Origin: JAKLFA01 sp964450385
Lineage (GTDB): Bacteria; Omnitrophota; Gorgyraeia; Zapsychrales; JANLHA01
DNA: 49,172 nt
NCBI GenBank assembly: GCA_964450385.1
Contig: CAYVEC010000013.1
Location: forward strand, 1 to 49,172
Direction: 5' to 3'
Shown here: in pieces, positions 24,961-33,202 of the stretch
How the letters are laid out: each line of letters begins with the position of its first letter
Position numbering within the stretch: position 1 is the first letter of the stretch
Position numbers and translations under genes: made by a program
Notes under the pieces: generated by a model
Database searches by the model: none
Told to the model about the DNA's origin: nothing
Seen by the model: only the letters and a program-made list of their open reading frames with translations

Positions 24961-26016
24961 TTATAACTGTTTCACCACGAGATCACCGACCTCGGTCGTG
25001 GAATATCCCATCTTCCCGGCGGCAACGTCCTTAAGCTTGGTCGTCACAACCGTGCGAACAGCGGCCTCGACCTGATCCCCAGCCGTCGTCTCCCCGATCT
25101 GACGGAGCATCATGGCCACGGCGCAGATCGCCGCCAACGGATTGATCACCTTTTTCCCGGTGTATTTCGGCGCGGAACCCCCGATCGGCTCGAACATCGA
25201 AACCCCTTCGGGATTGATGTTCCCGCCGGCCGCCAGCCCCATCCCCCCCTGGATCATGGCCCCAAGGTCCGTGATGATATCGCCGAACATGTTATCCGTG
25301 ACGATCACATCGAACCACTCGGGATTCTTCACGAACCACATTGTCGTCGCATCGACATGGGCATAGTCCGTCTTGACATCGGGATACTCTTTCGCGATCT
25401 CATAGAACGCCCGCTCCCAGAGGTCAAAGGCAAAGGTCAGGACATTCGTCTTGCCGCAGAGGGTTAATTGCTTCTTTCGGCCGTGATGACGCGCATACTC
25501 AAAGGCATAACGCAGGCAGCGCTCGACCCCACGACGGGTGTTATGCGAGATCTGGATCGCGACCTCGTCCGGCGTGCCCTTATGCTGGAATTCCCCCAGA
25601 CCTTTGTAGAGCCCCTCGGAGTTCTCGCGCACGACAACAAAATCAATATCCTCGGGCTTTTTATTTTTTAAAGGGCAGAACCGGTCATCGTAGAGCTGAA
25701 CCGGCCGAAGATTGATGTACTGATCCAGTTCAAAACGAAGACGCAGTAAGATGCCTTTTTCAAGAATCCCGGGTTTCACTTCCGGATGCCCGATCGCCCC
25801 CAAGAAGATCGCGTCGAACTTTTTAAGATCACTCACAGCCGTCGGGGGCAGGACCTCGCCCGTCCGCATATAGCGCTCCCCGCCAAAATCAAAATTCACC
25901 GTCTCGCACGTGAACCCGTTCTTCTGGGCCGCCGCGGCGAGCACCTTTAAGCCCTCGGCCACGACCTCCGGCCCGGTCCCGTCACCCGGGATCGTTGCGA
26001 TCTGATACGTCTTCAT
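24961..26016 (-). CDS. leuB: 3-isopropylmalate dehydrogenase-like enzyme
   Basis: LeuB oxidises 3-isopropylmalate in leucine synthesis with NAD. The 351-residue protein starts with TIPGDGTGPEV. It has the substrate arginines in LRLRFELDQYINLRPV, VVVRENSEGLYKGLG, the metal-binding aspartates in TDNMFGDIITDLGAM, and GGSAPKYTGK with NPLAAI near the end. The ATG at 26016 has AAGGGGAG at ideal distance, whereas a TTG at 26061 overlapping fabF is unlikely. LeuA and LeuCD are not in the window, so related enzymes (homoisocitrate or tartrate dehydrogenase) remain possible from sequence alone. Confidence 0.85.
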   Translation of the reverse strand: MKTYQIATIPGDGTGPEVVAEGLKVLAAAAQKNGFTCETVNFDFGGERYMRTGEVLPPTAVSDLKKFDAIFLGAIGHPEVKPGILEKGILLRLRFELDQYINLRPVQLYDDRFCPLKNKKPEDIDFVVVRENSEGLYKGLGEFQHKGTPDEVAIQISHNTRRGVERCLRYAFEYARHHGRKKQLTLCGKTNVLTFAFDLWERAFYEIAKEYPDVKTDYAHVDATTMWFVKNPEWFDVIVTDNMFGDIITDLGAMIQGGMGLAAGGNINPEGVSMFEPIGGSAPKYTGKKVINPLAAICAVAMMLRQIGETTAGDQVEAAVRTVVTTKLKDVAAGKMGYSTTEVGDLVVKQL

Positions 26017-26057
26017 AACTCCCCTTCCCGTTGTGTCTGTCGTTACGTTCACATCCA

Positions 26058-27305
26058 TCAACCATTAAAACGCTTCATGATGATCGTGGCATTATGCCCG
26101 CCAAACCCGAGCGAATTCGACATCGCCACATCCACGGTCATCGCGCGGGCCGTGTTCGGCACATAATCGAGGTCGCATTCCGGATCCGGCGTCTCATAAT
26201 TGATCGTCGGCGGCACCATGTTATCACGGATCGCCTCAACACACGCCACGGCCTCAATCCCTCCGGCGGCGCCGAGGAGATGCCCGGTCATCGATTTGGT
26301 GGAACTGACCGCGACCCGGTGGGCGATATCCTCACCAAGGGCAAGCTTGATCGCCACGGTTTCGATCTTGTCATTCAGACTGGTTGAGGTCCCATGGGCA
26401 TTGATATAATCCACATCTCCGGGCGTCAACCCCGCGTCCTCCAAGGCCAGCCGCATCGCGTCGGCCGCTCCCTCACCGCTCGGCTCAGGGGCCGTCGAAT
26501 GAAAGGCATCCGAGGTCCGTCCGTATCCAACGAGCTCAGCCAGGATCCTCGCCCCGCGCGCCTGGGCGTGCTCCAGGGTCTCCAAGAGGACAACACCCGC
26601 CCCCTCGCCCATGACGAACCCGTCTCGGTTGAGGTCAAAAGGACGGCTCGCGTGCGCCGGCTCATCGTTCCGGCATGACAGGGCCTTCAGCGAGGCGAAC
26701 CCGGCCACCGCGAGCGGCGTCGTCGCGTTCTCTGTCCCTCCGGCCAAAAGGACATCGGCGTCTCCGTATTGGATCATCCGCAAGGCCTCACCGATCGCAT
26801 TAGTCCCGGTCGCGCAGGCCGTGACCACACAGAGGGCGCAATTTCGGGCGCCGGTCTCGATCGCGACCTGCCCGGCCGCTTCATTGATGATAATCTTAGG
26901 AATCAGAAAAGGCGAGACCCGGCTCGGCCCACGTTCAAGAAGCTTTTTGTGCTCTGTTTCGATCGTGTTCATGCTGCCGATCCCGGATCCGATCATCACA
27001 CCGAATCGCTTCTTATCGACGCGCTCGAGGTCAAGACCCGCCTGCCGGACCGCCTCTCGTGACGCGACAACCGCGAACTGAGTAAAACGAGCGAGTTTTC
27101 GAGCATCTTTAACGTTGAAATGATCTTCCGGATTAAAATCAACCGCCCGTCCGCAGATCTGCGAATCAAATCCCATGGGATCAAAATGTTCGATCCTCCG
27201 AATCCCACTCGTCCCGGCCTTGAGCGCCCCCCAAAATTTCTCAACGCCTGTTCCAACTGGAGAGACCACCCCCATCCCCGTGATCACGACCCTGCGTTTC
27301 GCCAT
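26058..27305 (-). CDS. fabF: 3-oxoacyl-[acyl-carrier-protein] synthase II
   Basis: FabF extends fatty acids by condensing acyl groups with malonyl-ACP. The 415-residue protein has the nucleophile C164 in VVTACATGTNAIGEA, H304 in YINAHGTSTSLND, and K337 with H342 in SSTKSMTGHLLGAAGG, so the full active site is present. GGGAG precedes the ATG. It follows acpP, with a hairpin in the 105-base gap, and leuB starts 41 bases after its stop. Confidence 0.97.
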   Translation of the reverse strand: MAKRRVVITGMGVVSPVGTGVEKFWGALKAGTSGIRRIEHFDPMGFDSQICGRAVDFNPEDHFNVKDARKLARFTQFAVVASREAVRQAGLDLERVDKKRFGVMIGSGIGSMNTIETEHKKLLERGPSRVSPFLIPKIIINEAAGQVAIETGARNCALCVVTACATGTNAIGEALRMIQYGDADVLLAGGTENATTPLAVAGFASLKALSCRNDEPAHASRPFDLNRDGFVMGEGAGVVLLETLEHAQARGARILAELVGYGRTSDAFHSTAPEPSGEGAADAMRLALEDAGLTPGDVDYINAHGTSTSLNDKIETVAIKLALGEDIAHRVAVSSTKSMTGHLLGAAGGIEAVACVEAIRDNMVPPTINYETPDPECDLDYVPNTARAMTVDVAMSNSLGFGGHNATIIMKRFNG

Positions 27306-27348
27306 ATCTTATTCTCCCATCGTCTTGGTCACATCGACGTATATAGAC

Positions 27349-27376
27349 GATTGCCCCGATGTAAACCGGGGCAATC
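27349..27376 (-). other. Intercistronic hairpin between acpP and fabF
   Basis: A perfect 10-bp inverted repeat (GATTGCCCCG at 27349-27358 with its complement at 27367-27376) encloses an 8-base loop, 35 bases after the acpP stop. No T-run follows on the minus strand. I read it as a partial terminator or an RNA-stabilising stem that would let the abundant acpP message outlast fabF. Confidence 0.6.
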
Positions 27377-27410
27377 TGAATGTTACGATCTCTCGGCACA
27401 TCACAGCAGA

Positions 27411-27650
27411 CTAATTACTGGCGACCTTCTCTTCAATATATTTCGTCGCGTCGCCGACCGTGGCCATTTTCTCGGCGTCCTCATCCGGAATCTCAATCCC
27501 GAACTCTTCTTCGAGCGCCATGATCAACTCAACCGTATCGAGCGAATCCGCCCCCAGGTCATCGATAAACGACGCCTCTGGTTTGGCCTCCTCGACCTTG
27601 ACCCCAAGCTGCTCAGCGATAATCGACTTAATTTTTTCTTCAACTGACAT
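27411..27650 (-). CDS. acpP: Acyl carrier protein
   Basis: ACP carries growing acyl chains on phosphopantetheine. The 79-residue acidic protein has the attachment serine S36 in DDLGADSLDTVELIM, followed by the normal helix EEEFGIEIPDEDAEKM. The ATG at 27650 has AGGAGG seven bases upstream, which decides the start over longer in-frame options. It lies between fabG and fabF, the common fatty-acid gene order. Confidence 0.98.
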   Translation of the reverse strand: MSVEEKIKSIIAEQLGVKVEEAKPEASFIDDLGADSLDTVELIMALEEEFGIEIPDEDAEKMATVGDATKYIEEKVASN

Positions 27651-27678
27651 ACAATTGCCTCCTTTTAAAAACTGCAAA

Positions 27679-28419
27679 TTAAATACCCATCCCCCCGTCA
27701 ACCAACAACACCTGTCCTGTTATGTAATCCGCATCCGACGATGCCAAAAATAAACATGCCTTCGCGATATCCGCCGGTGACCCCAACCGTTTTAACGGGA
27801 TCACCGCCATGAGACCTTCCTTCACCTGATCGGACAATTTATCGGTCATGGCCGTCTGGATAAATCCCGGAGCCACCGCGTTCGAGGTGATCCCGCGCGA
27901 TGCGAGCTCCTTCGCCACAGTCTTGGTGAGCCCAATGAGCCCAGCCTTGCTCGCGGAATAGTTCGCCTGACCGGCGTTACCGATCACCCCAACGATCGAG
28001 GCGATGTTAATGATCTTACCCTTCCGGGCCTTGACCATACTCCGCGCTACGGCCTTGGTGCAGATGAACGCACCTTTTAAATTCACGTTGAGAACGGCAT
28101 CCCACTCTTCCTCTGTCATCCGCATCAGAAGATTATCCTTGGTGATGCCAGCATTGTTAACTAATATATCAATGCGCTTATGATTGTCAAGAATTTTGTC
28201 CACCAGTTCCTGCACGCTGGCGCCGTCTGTGACGTTACAGACGCAGGCGTCGGCCTTAAACCCTTTCGCCCTCAACTCCGCCGCTGTGACCTCGCAGGCC
28301 TCAGCCTGAATATCTGAGATAATGACAGTCGCCCCCTCCTGCGCAAAGGCGAACGCGATCTCCTTACCAATGCCACGGGCTGAGCCTGTAATTAACGCGA
28401 TCTGATCTTGTAATTTCAT
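27679..28419 (-). CDS. fabG: 3-oxoacyl-[acyl-carrier-protein] reductase
   Basis: FabG reduces 3-oxoacyl-ACP with NADPH. The 246-residue short-chain dehydrogenase has TGSARGIGKEIA, the NNAG motif, and the catalytic set N113, S141, Y154 and K158 (YSASKAG). The ending GQVLLVDGGMGI is typical. It is the first gene of the fabG-acpP-fabF set and sits 28 bases before acpP. A weak promoter candidate lies upstream. Confidence 0.96.
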   Translation of the reverse strand: MKLQDQIALITGSARGIGKEIAFAFAQEGATVIISDIQAEACEVTAAELRAKGFKADACVCNVTDGASVQELVDKILDNHKRIDILVNNAGITKDNLLMRMTEEEWDAVLNVNLKGAFICTKAVARSMVKARKGKIINIASIVGVIGNAGQANYSASKAGLIGLTKTVAKELASRGITSNAVAPGFIQTAMTDKLSDQVKEGLMAVIPLKRLGSPADIAKACLFLASSDADYITGQVLLVDGGMGI

Positions 28420-28461
28420 GGATCCCCCTAAACCGCCCTCTCATTTCATGAATTCGCTTCC

Positions 28462-28489
28462 ATCTTAACAATGCCCGCCTTTTTTGCAA
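28462..28489 (-). promoter_or_regulatory. Weak promoter candidate for fabG
   Basis: TTGCAA (28489-28484), 16 bases, then TAAGAT (28467-28462) on the minus strand, directly after the T-run of the RlpA-gene terminator. Both boxes match only four of six positions. Its place between a terminator and fabG is the main support. Confidence 0.4.
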
Positions 28490-28490
28490 G

Positions 28491-28534
28491 TGAAAAATAA
28501 AAAAAGACAGGCGCGATTTCATGCCCCGCGCCTG
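28491..28534 (-). terminator. Rho-independent terminator after the RlpA-like gene
   Basis: CAGGCGCG (28508-28515) pairs with CGCGCCTG (28527-28534) around an 11-base loop. On the minus strand it is followed by TCTTTTTTTATTTTT. It lies about 34 bases after the stop of the gene at 28568-28999. Confidence 0.85.
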
Positions 28535-28567
28535 CCGTATCCCCCTCTGACCGAATATCGGTCATGA

Positions 28568-28999
28568 TTATAGAAATTCGATCTTCACATCGATCAATCC
28601 GTCCCTCAGATCCGCGATCTCATCAAACGCAGCCTTTGAGAGATCAATGATCCTCCCCCGAAACACCAAGCGTTTATGCGGACCGCGGTCATTCACACGC
28701 ACCACGATCGAACGACCGGTCTTCATATTAGTCACCCGAAGCCGTTGATTAAACGGGACATCCCACATGGCACACGTAAAGGCCGTATCATCAAAGATCT
28801 CCATATTCGCCGTGTGCTTCCGGATCCCCGGTGATTGGCGTGAATACCAGGAGGCCTGCCCGTGCAGGGCTGCCTCGATCTCAGCCACAGGATCTGCCGC
28901 GGAAACAACAGAATTCTTCGCGTAGACGCCATGCGCGGTGACCGCAACAAGGGCCATTCCTACAACACTAACGATCCAATAATGACGTCGTCCTCTCAT
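28568..28999 (-). CDS. RlpA-like septal-ring type protein (double-psi beta barrel), secreted
   Basis: RlpA proteins act on peptidoglycan, some as lytic transglycosylases. The 143-residue protein has a signal peptide (residues 1-27, hydrophobic VSVVGMALVAVTA, likely cut after VYA) and a domain beginning GQASWYSR. The core RLRVTNMKTGRSIVVRVNDRGP contains the conserved aspartate of the barrel. It ends IDLSKAAFDEI and a short tail. No lipobox cysteine is present, so unlike E. coli RlpA it should be free in the periplasm, and it lacks a SPOR domain. AGGAGGG precedes the ATG. It stands alone between a promoter candidate and a terminator. Confidence 0.88.
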   Translation of the reverse strand: MRGRRHYWIVSVVGMALVAVTAHGVYAKNSVVSAADPVAEIEAALHGQASWYSRQSPGIRKHTANMEIFDDTAFTCAMWDVPFNQRLRVTNMKTGRSIVVRVNDRGPHKRLVFRGRIIDLSKAAFDEIADLRDGLIDVKIEFL

Positions 29000-29190
29000 G
29001 CCGTTTCCCTCCTATACCCCGCACAGCACATATTGACCAAAAAGATACCACATGGCTCTTAGGTCAGGCAAGGGAAACAGCTGATGAGGCACCGTTCTAA
29101 CGTGTTGAGAGAACAACAGTTGAAAAACGAATGGGATTTTTTTAGAAAACCAGAGAAATTATGTCCGGGAAGGGATCAAAATATCATGGA
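29000..29190 (-). other. Longest non-coding gap, between fxsA and the RlpA-like gene
   Basis: This 191-base stretch has no convincing reading frame. It holds the promoter candidate at 29042-29071 at one end. The rest, near the fxsA stop, is A/T-rich with short T-runs but no strong stem, so I cannot place a terminator for fxsA. Confidence 0.5.
29042..29071 (-). promoter_or_regulatory. Promoter candidate for the RlpA-like gene
   Basis: TTGCCT (29071-29066), 18 bases and TATCTT (29047-29042) on the minus strand, about 43 bases before the ATG at 28999. Both boxes are four-of-six matches, so this is modest evidence. Confidence 0.45.
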
Positions 29191-29643
29191 TCATGGACTG
29201 GAACGGTCGGAACGAAAATCAGCATCCTGGGCATCGGGATAGGTCATCCGGCCTTGGCGGCGATGATCAGGGGCCTGTCGAACGCTCACACCGCGAAGAT
29301 GCGCCTTGACGCCGGCCTTAACAACCCCTCGCGTCCACGGAATAAGAAGAAACAGCCCGATCAGGTCCGTCACGACCCCAGGCGTTAGAAGAAAAACACC
29401 CCCGGCCAAGACCATCAATCCGTCTAGCATCTCCTCAGTCGGCATCTCGCCCTGCTGGAGCCTTTCCTGGATCCGGGCCACAACCAAAAACCCCTGGACC
29501 CGCGTCAACGCGGCCCCGGCCATCCCGGTTAAAATGATCAGGGCCAGGGTATTCCATCCGCCGATACGGCTTCCGATCTCAAGAAGGATCGCGAGCTCGA
29601 CCGCAGGAAGGACGATAAAAAGTGTCACAAGAATACCGAGCAC
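29191..29643 (-). CDS. fxsA: FxsA-family membrane protein
   Basis: FxsA is a small inner-membrane protein, known in E. coli for relieving phage exclusion by F plasmids when overproduced. Its normal role is unknown. The protein of about 150 residues has three hydrophobic stretches (about 3-22, 31-50 and 78-103) with the family marks ELAILLEIGSRIGGW and GVFLLTPGVVTDLIGLFLLI. It ends in a charged tail rich in D, R and S. I prefer the GTG at 29643, because AAAGG lies six bases before it. A TTG at 29649 is adjacent to that site. It follows folE by 44 bases and is probably co-transcribed. Confidence 0.9.
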   Translation of the reverse strand: MLGILVTLFIVLPAVELAILLEIGSRIGGWNTLALIILTGMAGAALTRVQGFLVVARIQERLQQGEMPTEEMLDGLMVLAGGVFLLTPGVVTDLIGLFLLIPWTRGVVKAGVKAHLRGVSVRQAPDHRRQGRMTYPDAQDADFRSDRSSP

Positions 29644-29687
29644 AGGCAACCTTTCTTTCTCTATATATAGGCACCGCGCGGGAACAC

Positions 29688-30230
29688 CTAGCGCTTGATC
29701 AGGGTCAAAAACTCATTCCGGGTTGAATGCTCATGCCGAAAAGCCCCCAGCATACAGGAGGTGATCATCTCTGAATTCTGTTTTTCAACCCCGCGCATCA
29801 TCATACACAAATGCCGTGCCTCGATCACGACCCCGACCCCAAGGGCCCCGGTATATTTTAAGATCGCCTCCGCGATCTGCTGGGTCAGATTCTCCTGGAT
29901 CTGAAGCCGGCGGCCAAAGGCATCAACGATCCTCGCCACCTTAGAGAGCCCGAGGACCTTGCCCTTGGGCAGATACCCGACATGGCATTTCCCGAAGAAC
30001 GGCAGAAGATGATGCTCGCACAGGGAATAAAGCTCGATATCCTTGACGATGACCATTTCGTCGTTTGTGGTCTCAAAGATGGCCTGATTAACAATGTCAT
30101 CAAGACTCTCGCGATACCCCCGGGTCAGATAGGCAAACGCCCGGGCCGCGCGTTTGGGCGTGTCGCGCAGGCCCGCCCGGTCCGGGTCTTCACCGATGTG
30201 GGCCAGAATATTCCGATAAAAATCTTCCAT
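29688..30230 (-). CDS. folE: GTP cyclohydrolase I
   Basis: FolE opens GTP to form dihydroneopterin triphosphate, the first step to folate. The 180-residue protein has the zinc ligands C71 and H74 in SLCEHHLLPFFGKCHVGY, and C142 in EARHLCMMMRG. KVLGLSKVARIVD and SCMLGAFR complete the family pattern. All zinc residues are kept, so it is the zinc-dependent type. AAGGA precedes the ATG and a strong promoter lies upstream. Confidence 0.98.
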   Translation of the reverse strand: MEDFYRNILAHIGEDPDRAGLRDTPKRAARAFAYLTRGYRESLDDIVNQAIFETTNDEMVIVKDIELYSLCEHHLLPFFGKCHVGYLPKGKVLGLSKVARIVDAFGRRLQIQENLTQQIAEAILKYTGALGVGVVIEARHLCMMMRGVEKQNSEMITSCMLGAFRHEHSTRNEFLTLIKR

Positions 30231-30263
30231 ACCGTTGTCCTTTCTTCATATCCGTGTCAGGCG

Positions 30264-30293
30264 ACTATAACACATTAAAAAGTTCATTGTCAA
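30264..30293 (-). promoter_or_regulatory. Strong promoter for folE-fxsA
   Basis: TTGACA (30293-30288) matches consensus fully. It is followed after 18 bases by TATAGT (30269-30264), one mismatch, on the minus strand. Predicted leader is about 30 bases. It stands back to back with the promoter of the next gene. Confidence 0.8.
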
Positions 30294-30310
30294 AGACTAA
30301 TCTAAACTGG

Positions 30311-30338
30311 TTGCCAAAAATCGGGGTTCAGGTACAAT
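30311..30338 (+). promoter_or_regulatory. Strong promoter for the PHP-family phosphatase gene
   Basis: TTGCCA (30311-30316), 16 bases, TACAAT (30333-30338), each one base from consensus. The predicted start is near 30345, about 26 bases before the ATG, with GAGGAAGGA as ribosome site. Confidence 0.75.
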
Positions 30339-30370
30339 GTATCCAGATAAACCGCTGAGGAAGGAAATCC

Positions 30371-31177
30371 ATGCTCCCCATCGTTGATTACCATATGCAT
30401 ACCCCCCTCTGCGGCCATGCTACGGGCGACCCCTCTGAATATGCCGAGCAGGCGCTCGCGCGCGGGCTCAAGGAAATCGGATTTTCCGACCATGCCCCTT
30501 TTATCCAGCGGCCGCTCCCCGGGATCACGATGAGCGATTCAGAACTCCCTCATTATATCGAGATGATCCGCTCATGTCAGCGGTCATTCGCGGATCGCCT
30601 GACGATCCGGCTCGGGATCGAGGCGGATTTTATCCCGGGCTGTGAGGAAAAGACCCGGGATCTCCTCGCTCAACACCCATTTGATTATGTCTATGGTTCG
30701 GTCCACTTTATCAACGACTGGGGCTTTGACAACCCCGATGAGCGGATACGCTGGAACCAGGCGGACATCAATGAGACCTATCGGCTGTACTACAAACTCC
30801 TGCGCGCCGCGGCTCAAAGCCAGCTTTTTGATATCATGGCCCATGTCGATCTTGTGAAAAAATTTGGGCACCGGCCGACCGTTGACCTTCATCACGACCT
30901 CGCGGAGACCGCGCGGGTCTTTAAAGCCTCCGGGGTCGCGATCGAGATCAATACGGCGGGCCTCCGAAAAGACGTTCAGGAGATCTACCCCTCGCTCGAG
31001 GTCCTCAGGTTCTATGTCGCTGCCGGCGTGCCCGTCACCTTTGGGTCCGATGCCCATCGGCCCGAAGAAGTCGGCCTAAATTTCAGCGAGGCACGGTCCG
31101 TGGCCCTTGCCGCCGGATGCCGAGAATATGTCTTATTCCGCGACCGCCGGATCGACCGAGTCATGCCCCTAACCTGA
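30371..31177 (+). CDS. hisK: Histidinol-phosphatase, PHP family (HisJ/HisK type)
   Basis: PHP-type histidinol-phosphatases remove phosphate from histidinol phosphate in histidine synthesis. The 268-residue protein begins with the metal motif YHMHTPLCGHA. It follows with GFSDHAPF, GIEADFIPG, YVYGSVHFIN and MAHVDLVKKFG, and ends with GSDAHRPEEVG. These are the metal-binding histidines and aspartates in the right order. It stands alone on the plus strand with its own promoter, and no other his gene is in the window. The PHP family includes enzymes with other phosphoesters, so the substrate is likely but not certain. Confidence 0.85.
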   Translation: MLPIVDYHMHTPLCGHATGDPSEYAEQALARGLKEIGFSDHAPFIQRPLPGITMSDSELPHYIEMIRSCQRSFADRLTIRLGIEADFIPGCEEKTRDLLAQHPFDYVYGSVHFINDWGFDNPDERIRWNQADINETYRLYYKLLRAAAQSQLFDIMAHVDLVKKFGHRPTVDLHHDLAETARVFKASGVAIEINTAGLRKDVQEIYPSLEVLRFYVAAGVPVTFGSDAHRPEEVGLNFSEARSVALAAGCREYVLFRDRRIDRVMPLT

Positions 31178-31213
31178 TCGCCTCTGCGCTCAGATTCGCG
31201 CCACGAAAAACCG

Positions 31214-31477
31214 CTAACCTTTTTTACCGGTATAACGAAAAAGCTCCTGGAAGGAAAAGTCCTGCGCGTCCTGGACCGAATTTATGGCCCGAAGGATCTT
31301 CATCTGCACCCCGTAACTGAGGGCACGGCCCCGGCGGGCCTTCGCAACCATCTTGTGAGTGAGCTGTTCGGTAGAGGCCGCGACAAGATCCGTGTTTCGA
31401 ATCCCTCGATCGGTCATGAGTGCGTCGATCGGCTGAGGCCCCATCTCCATCCCAGGCCCACGATCAGACTGCGACAT
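31214..31477 (-). CDS. Small basic protein with a helix-turn-helix-like core
   Basis: The 87-residue protein has a flexible start rich in G, P and M, then PIDALMTDRGIRNTDLVAAS, and then TEQLTHKMVAKARRGRALSY. The predicted short helices, turn and basic recognition-like helix resemble phage-repressor (XRE) HTH domains. The end SFQELFRYTGKKG may be a final helix and basic tail. I do not recognise a named family. The ATG at 31477 overlaps the cstA stop by 14 bases and has AGGGGG upstream, so it is made from the cstA transcript. Control of cstA or of cell metabolism is only a guess from position. Confidence 0.75.
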   Translation of the reverse strand: MSQSDRGPGMEMGPQPIDALMTDRGIRNTDLVAASTEQLTHKMVAKARRGRALSYGVQMKILRAINSVQDAQDFSFQELFRYTGKKG

Positions 31478-33149
31478 GCCTGCCCCCTTTCGCCCGGATA
31501 GCGGCAACCGCGCTCACCATCAACGCCGCGGCAAGGACAAGGAGGACCACCGCAGACCCGACCAAAGGCCACTGGGCTGATTCCGAATTGATGATCAATA
31601 GTTCAATAAGTGCCCAGATCGAAATCGCCATCATAAAAATAAATGGCACGAGCGCGACCCAGACATTTTTCCCCGCGGCCCAAAGCCCGAGCGTGATCGT
31701 GAGCAGGGTCAGCCCGGCAAGAAGCTGATTCGCGGCGCCGAACACCGGCCAGATCCTCTGGGCCTCACCCGACACCGCCACAAAACCCGCCGCGGCCAAG
31801 ACAAGAGACGTTGTCAGATACCGATTTTCTGCAGCGGAACGAAGCCACCCGGGCCTCCCCACCTCGCCTTTCGGAGGCATGCCCAATTCCTGAACGGTAA
31901 AGCGCGCCAAGCGCGCCGCGGTATCGAGCGTCGTCAATAAAAAAGCCGCGACCGTGAGTGACACAAAGACTTTTCCCATCTCAAGCGGGATCCCGAGCCG
32001 CACCGACACCGCGGCCAGTCCCGAGGAAAAGACAGCCACCGGCCCCTGATGACGCAGGGTCTCATAAAACGCGTCACCCCCGAGACTAGCCGCCGCGATC
32101 AGGGCAATGACAGCCACGACCCCCTCGACTATCATCCCGCCGTACCCGACGCGCAGGGCATGACCTTCAGTTCGCAACTGTTTCGAACTCGTGCCTGACG
32201 CCACAAGGGCGTGAAAACCCGAACAGGCACCGCACGCGATCGTCACAAACAGCATCGGGACGATCAGCCACGGCCTCTCCCCGGCCCCGGGGATAACAGC
32301 GCGCATCCCGGTGAAGGCCGGCATATCAAGGGACGGCGCCGCGACAAGGATGCCGATTAGACCAACCAGAATCATGGCATAAAGGAGAAATGAATTCAGA
32401 TAATCACGTGGCTGAAGAAGGATCCAGACCGGGGCCGATGCCGCGACAAAAACATAGATGAACAAAACCGCCATCCAAAAATTCACGACCCCTGCCGTCG
32501 AGAGGCCCAAGAACGCGGACGGATCACAGGGATAGATGACACCCGCCACGGCCGCGGCACCAAGGAGAAGGACAAAAATGCCCGTCGTCACCCACAACGG
32601 TAAAACCCCGGCCCGGTGAACCAGCCCGAAGCCCACGGCGATAAAAATAAAGAGCACGGATGCGGTCGCGACCGCCGGGATCGCAACAAAGGTCTTGGCC
32701 ACGAGCAGAGCAAAGATCGCGATGATGAGGACGAGGGCCGCGACACAGAACAAGAGAAAGATCTGCCGTGCCTGATACGAGAGATGATTTTCAATAACGT
32801 GGGCAATCGACCGCCCCTCATGCCGCACCGAGATAATGAGCGCCGCAAAATCATGGAGCGCGCCGATAAACACACAACCGATCAGGATCCAAAGCAAGAC
32901 CGGGACCCATCCGAAACACAGGCCGAGGACCGGCCCCACGATCGGCCCAGCCCCAGCGATCGAGGCGAAATGGTGCCCAAACAGCACCGGGGTCGCGGTC
33001 AGAACATAATCAACCCCGTCATTCAACGTCACCGCTGGGGTCGGCCGTCCGCTATCAATATCAAAAAGCCGCGCAAGCCGCCCGCCGTACCAACGATAGG
33101 CGATCCCAAAAATCACGATGACCAGCACCAACAGAAATGCCCCGTTCAT
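31464..33149 (-). CDS. cstA: Carbon starvation protein A family transporter
   Basis: CstA proteins import peptides and, in E. coli, pyruvate. The 561-residue protein has about 16 hydrophobic helices. Marks of the family are YRWYGGRLARLFDID near the start, TATPVLFGHHFASIAGAGPIVGP without gap, and ACGACSGFHALVASGTSSKQL. The last contains the conserved SG-HxLVxSGTSSKQ loop. The ATG at 33149 follows GAGGGGGG, while a TTG at 33161 overlaps that site. It lies 53 bases after a small membrane gene and overlaps the HTH-like gene. Confidence 0.95.
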   Translation of the reverse strand: MNGAFLLVLVIVIFGIAYRWYGGRLARLFDIDSGRPTPAVTLNDGVDYVLTATPVLFGHHFASIAGAGPIVGPVLGLCFGWVPVLLWILIGCVFIGALHDFAALIISVRHEGRSIAHVIENHLSYQARQIFLLFCVAALVLIIAIFALLVAKTFVAIPAVATASVLFIFIAVGFGLVHRAGVLPLWVTTGIFVLLLGAAAVAGVIYPCDPSAFLGLSTAGVVNFWMAVLFIYVFVAASAPVWILLQPRDYLNSFLLYAMILVGLIGILVAAPSLDMPAFTGMRAVIPGAGERPWLIVPMLFVTIACGACSGFHALVASGTSSKQLRTEGHALRVGYGGMIVEGVVAVIALIAAASLGGDAFYETLRHQGPVAVFSSGLAAVSVRLGIPLEMGKVFVSLTVAAFLLTTLDTAARLARFTVQELGMPPKGEVGRPGWLRSAAENRYLTTSLVLAAAGFVAVSGEAQRIWPVFGAANQLLAGLTLLTITLGLWAAGKNVWVALVPFIFMMAISIWALIELLIINSESAQWPLVGSAVVLLVLAAALMVSAVAAIRAKGGRHVAV

Positions 33150-33202
33150 ATCCCCCCTCAATCACGAGATGACGGCTCTATCCTTCCCCCACCGCCGACC
33201 GA

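Noticed and set aside
26017..26061. N-terminal extension of leuB to TTG at 26061
   Set aside because: The extra 15 residues are unlike the family and an ideal ribosome site stands before the ATG at 26016.
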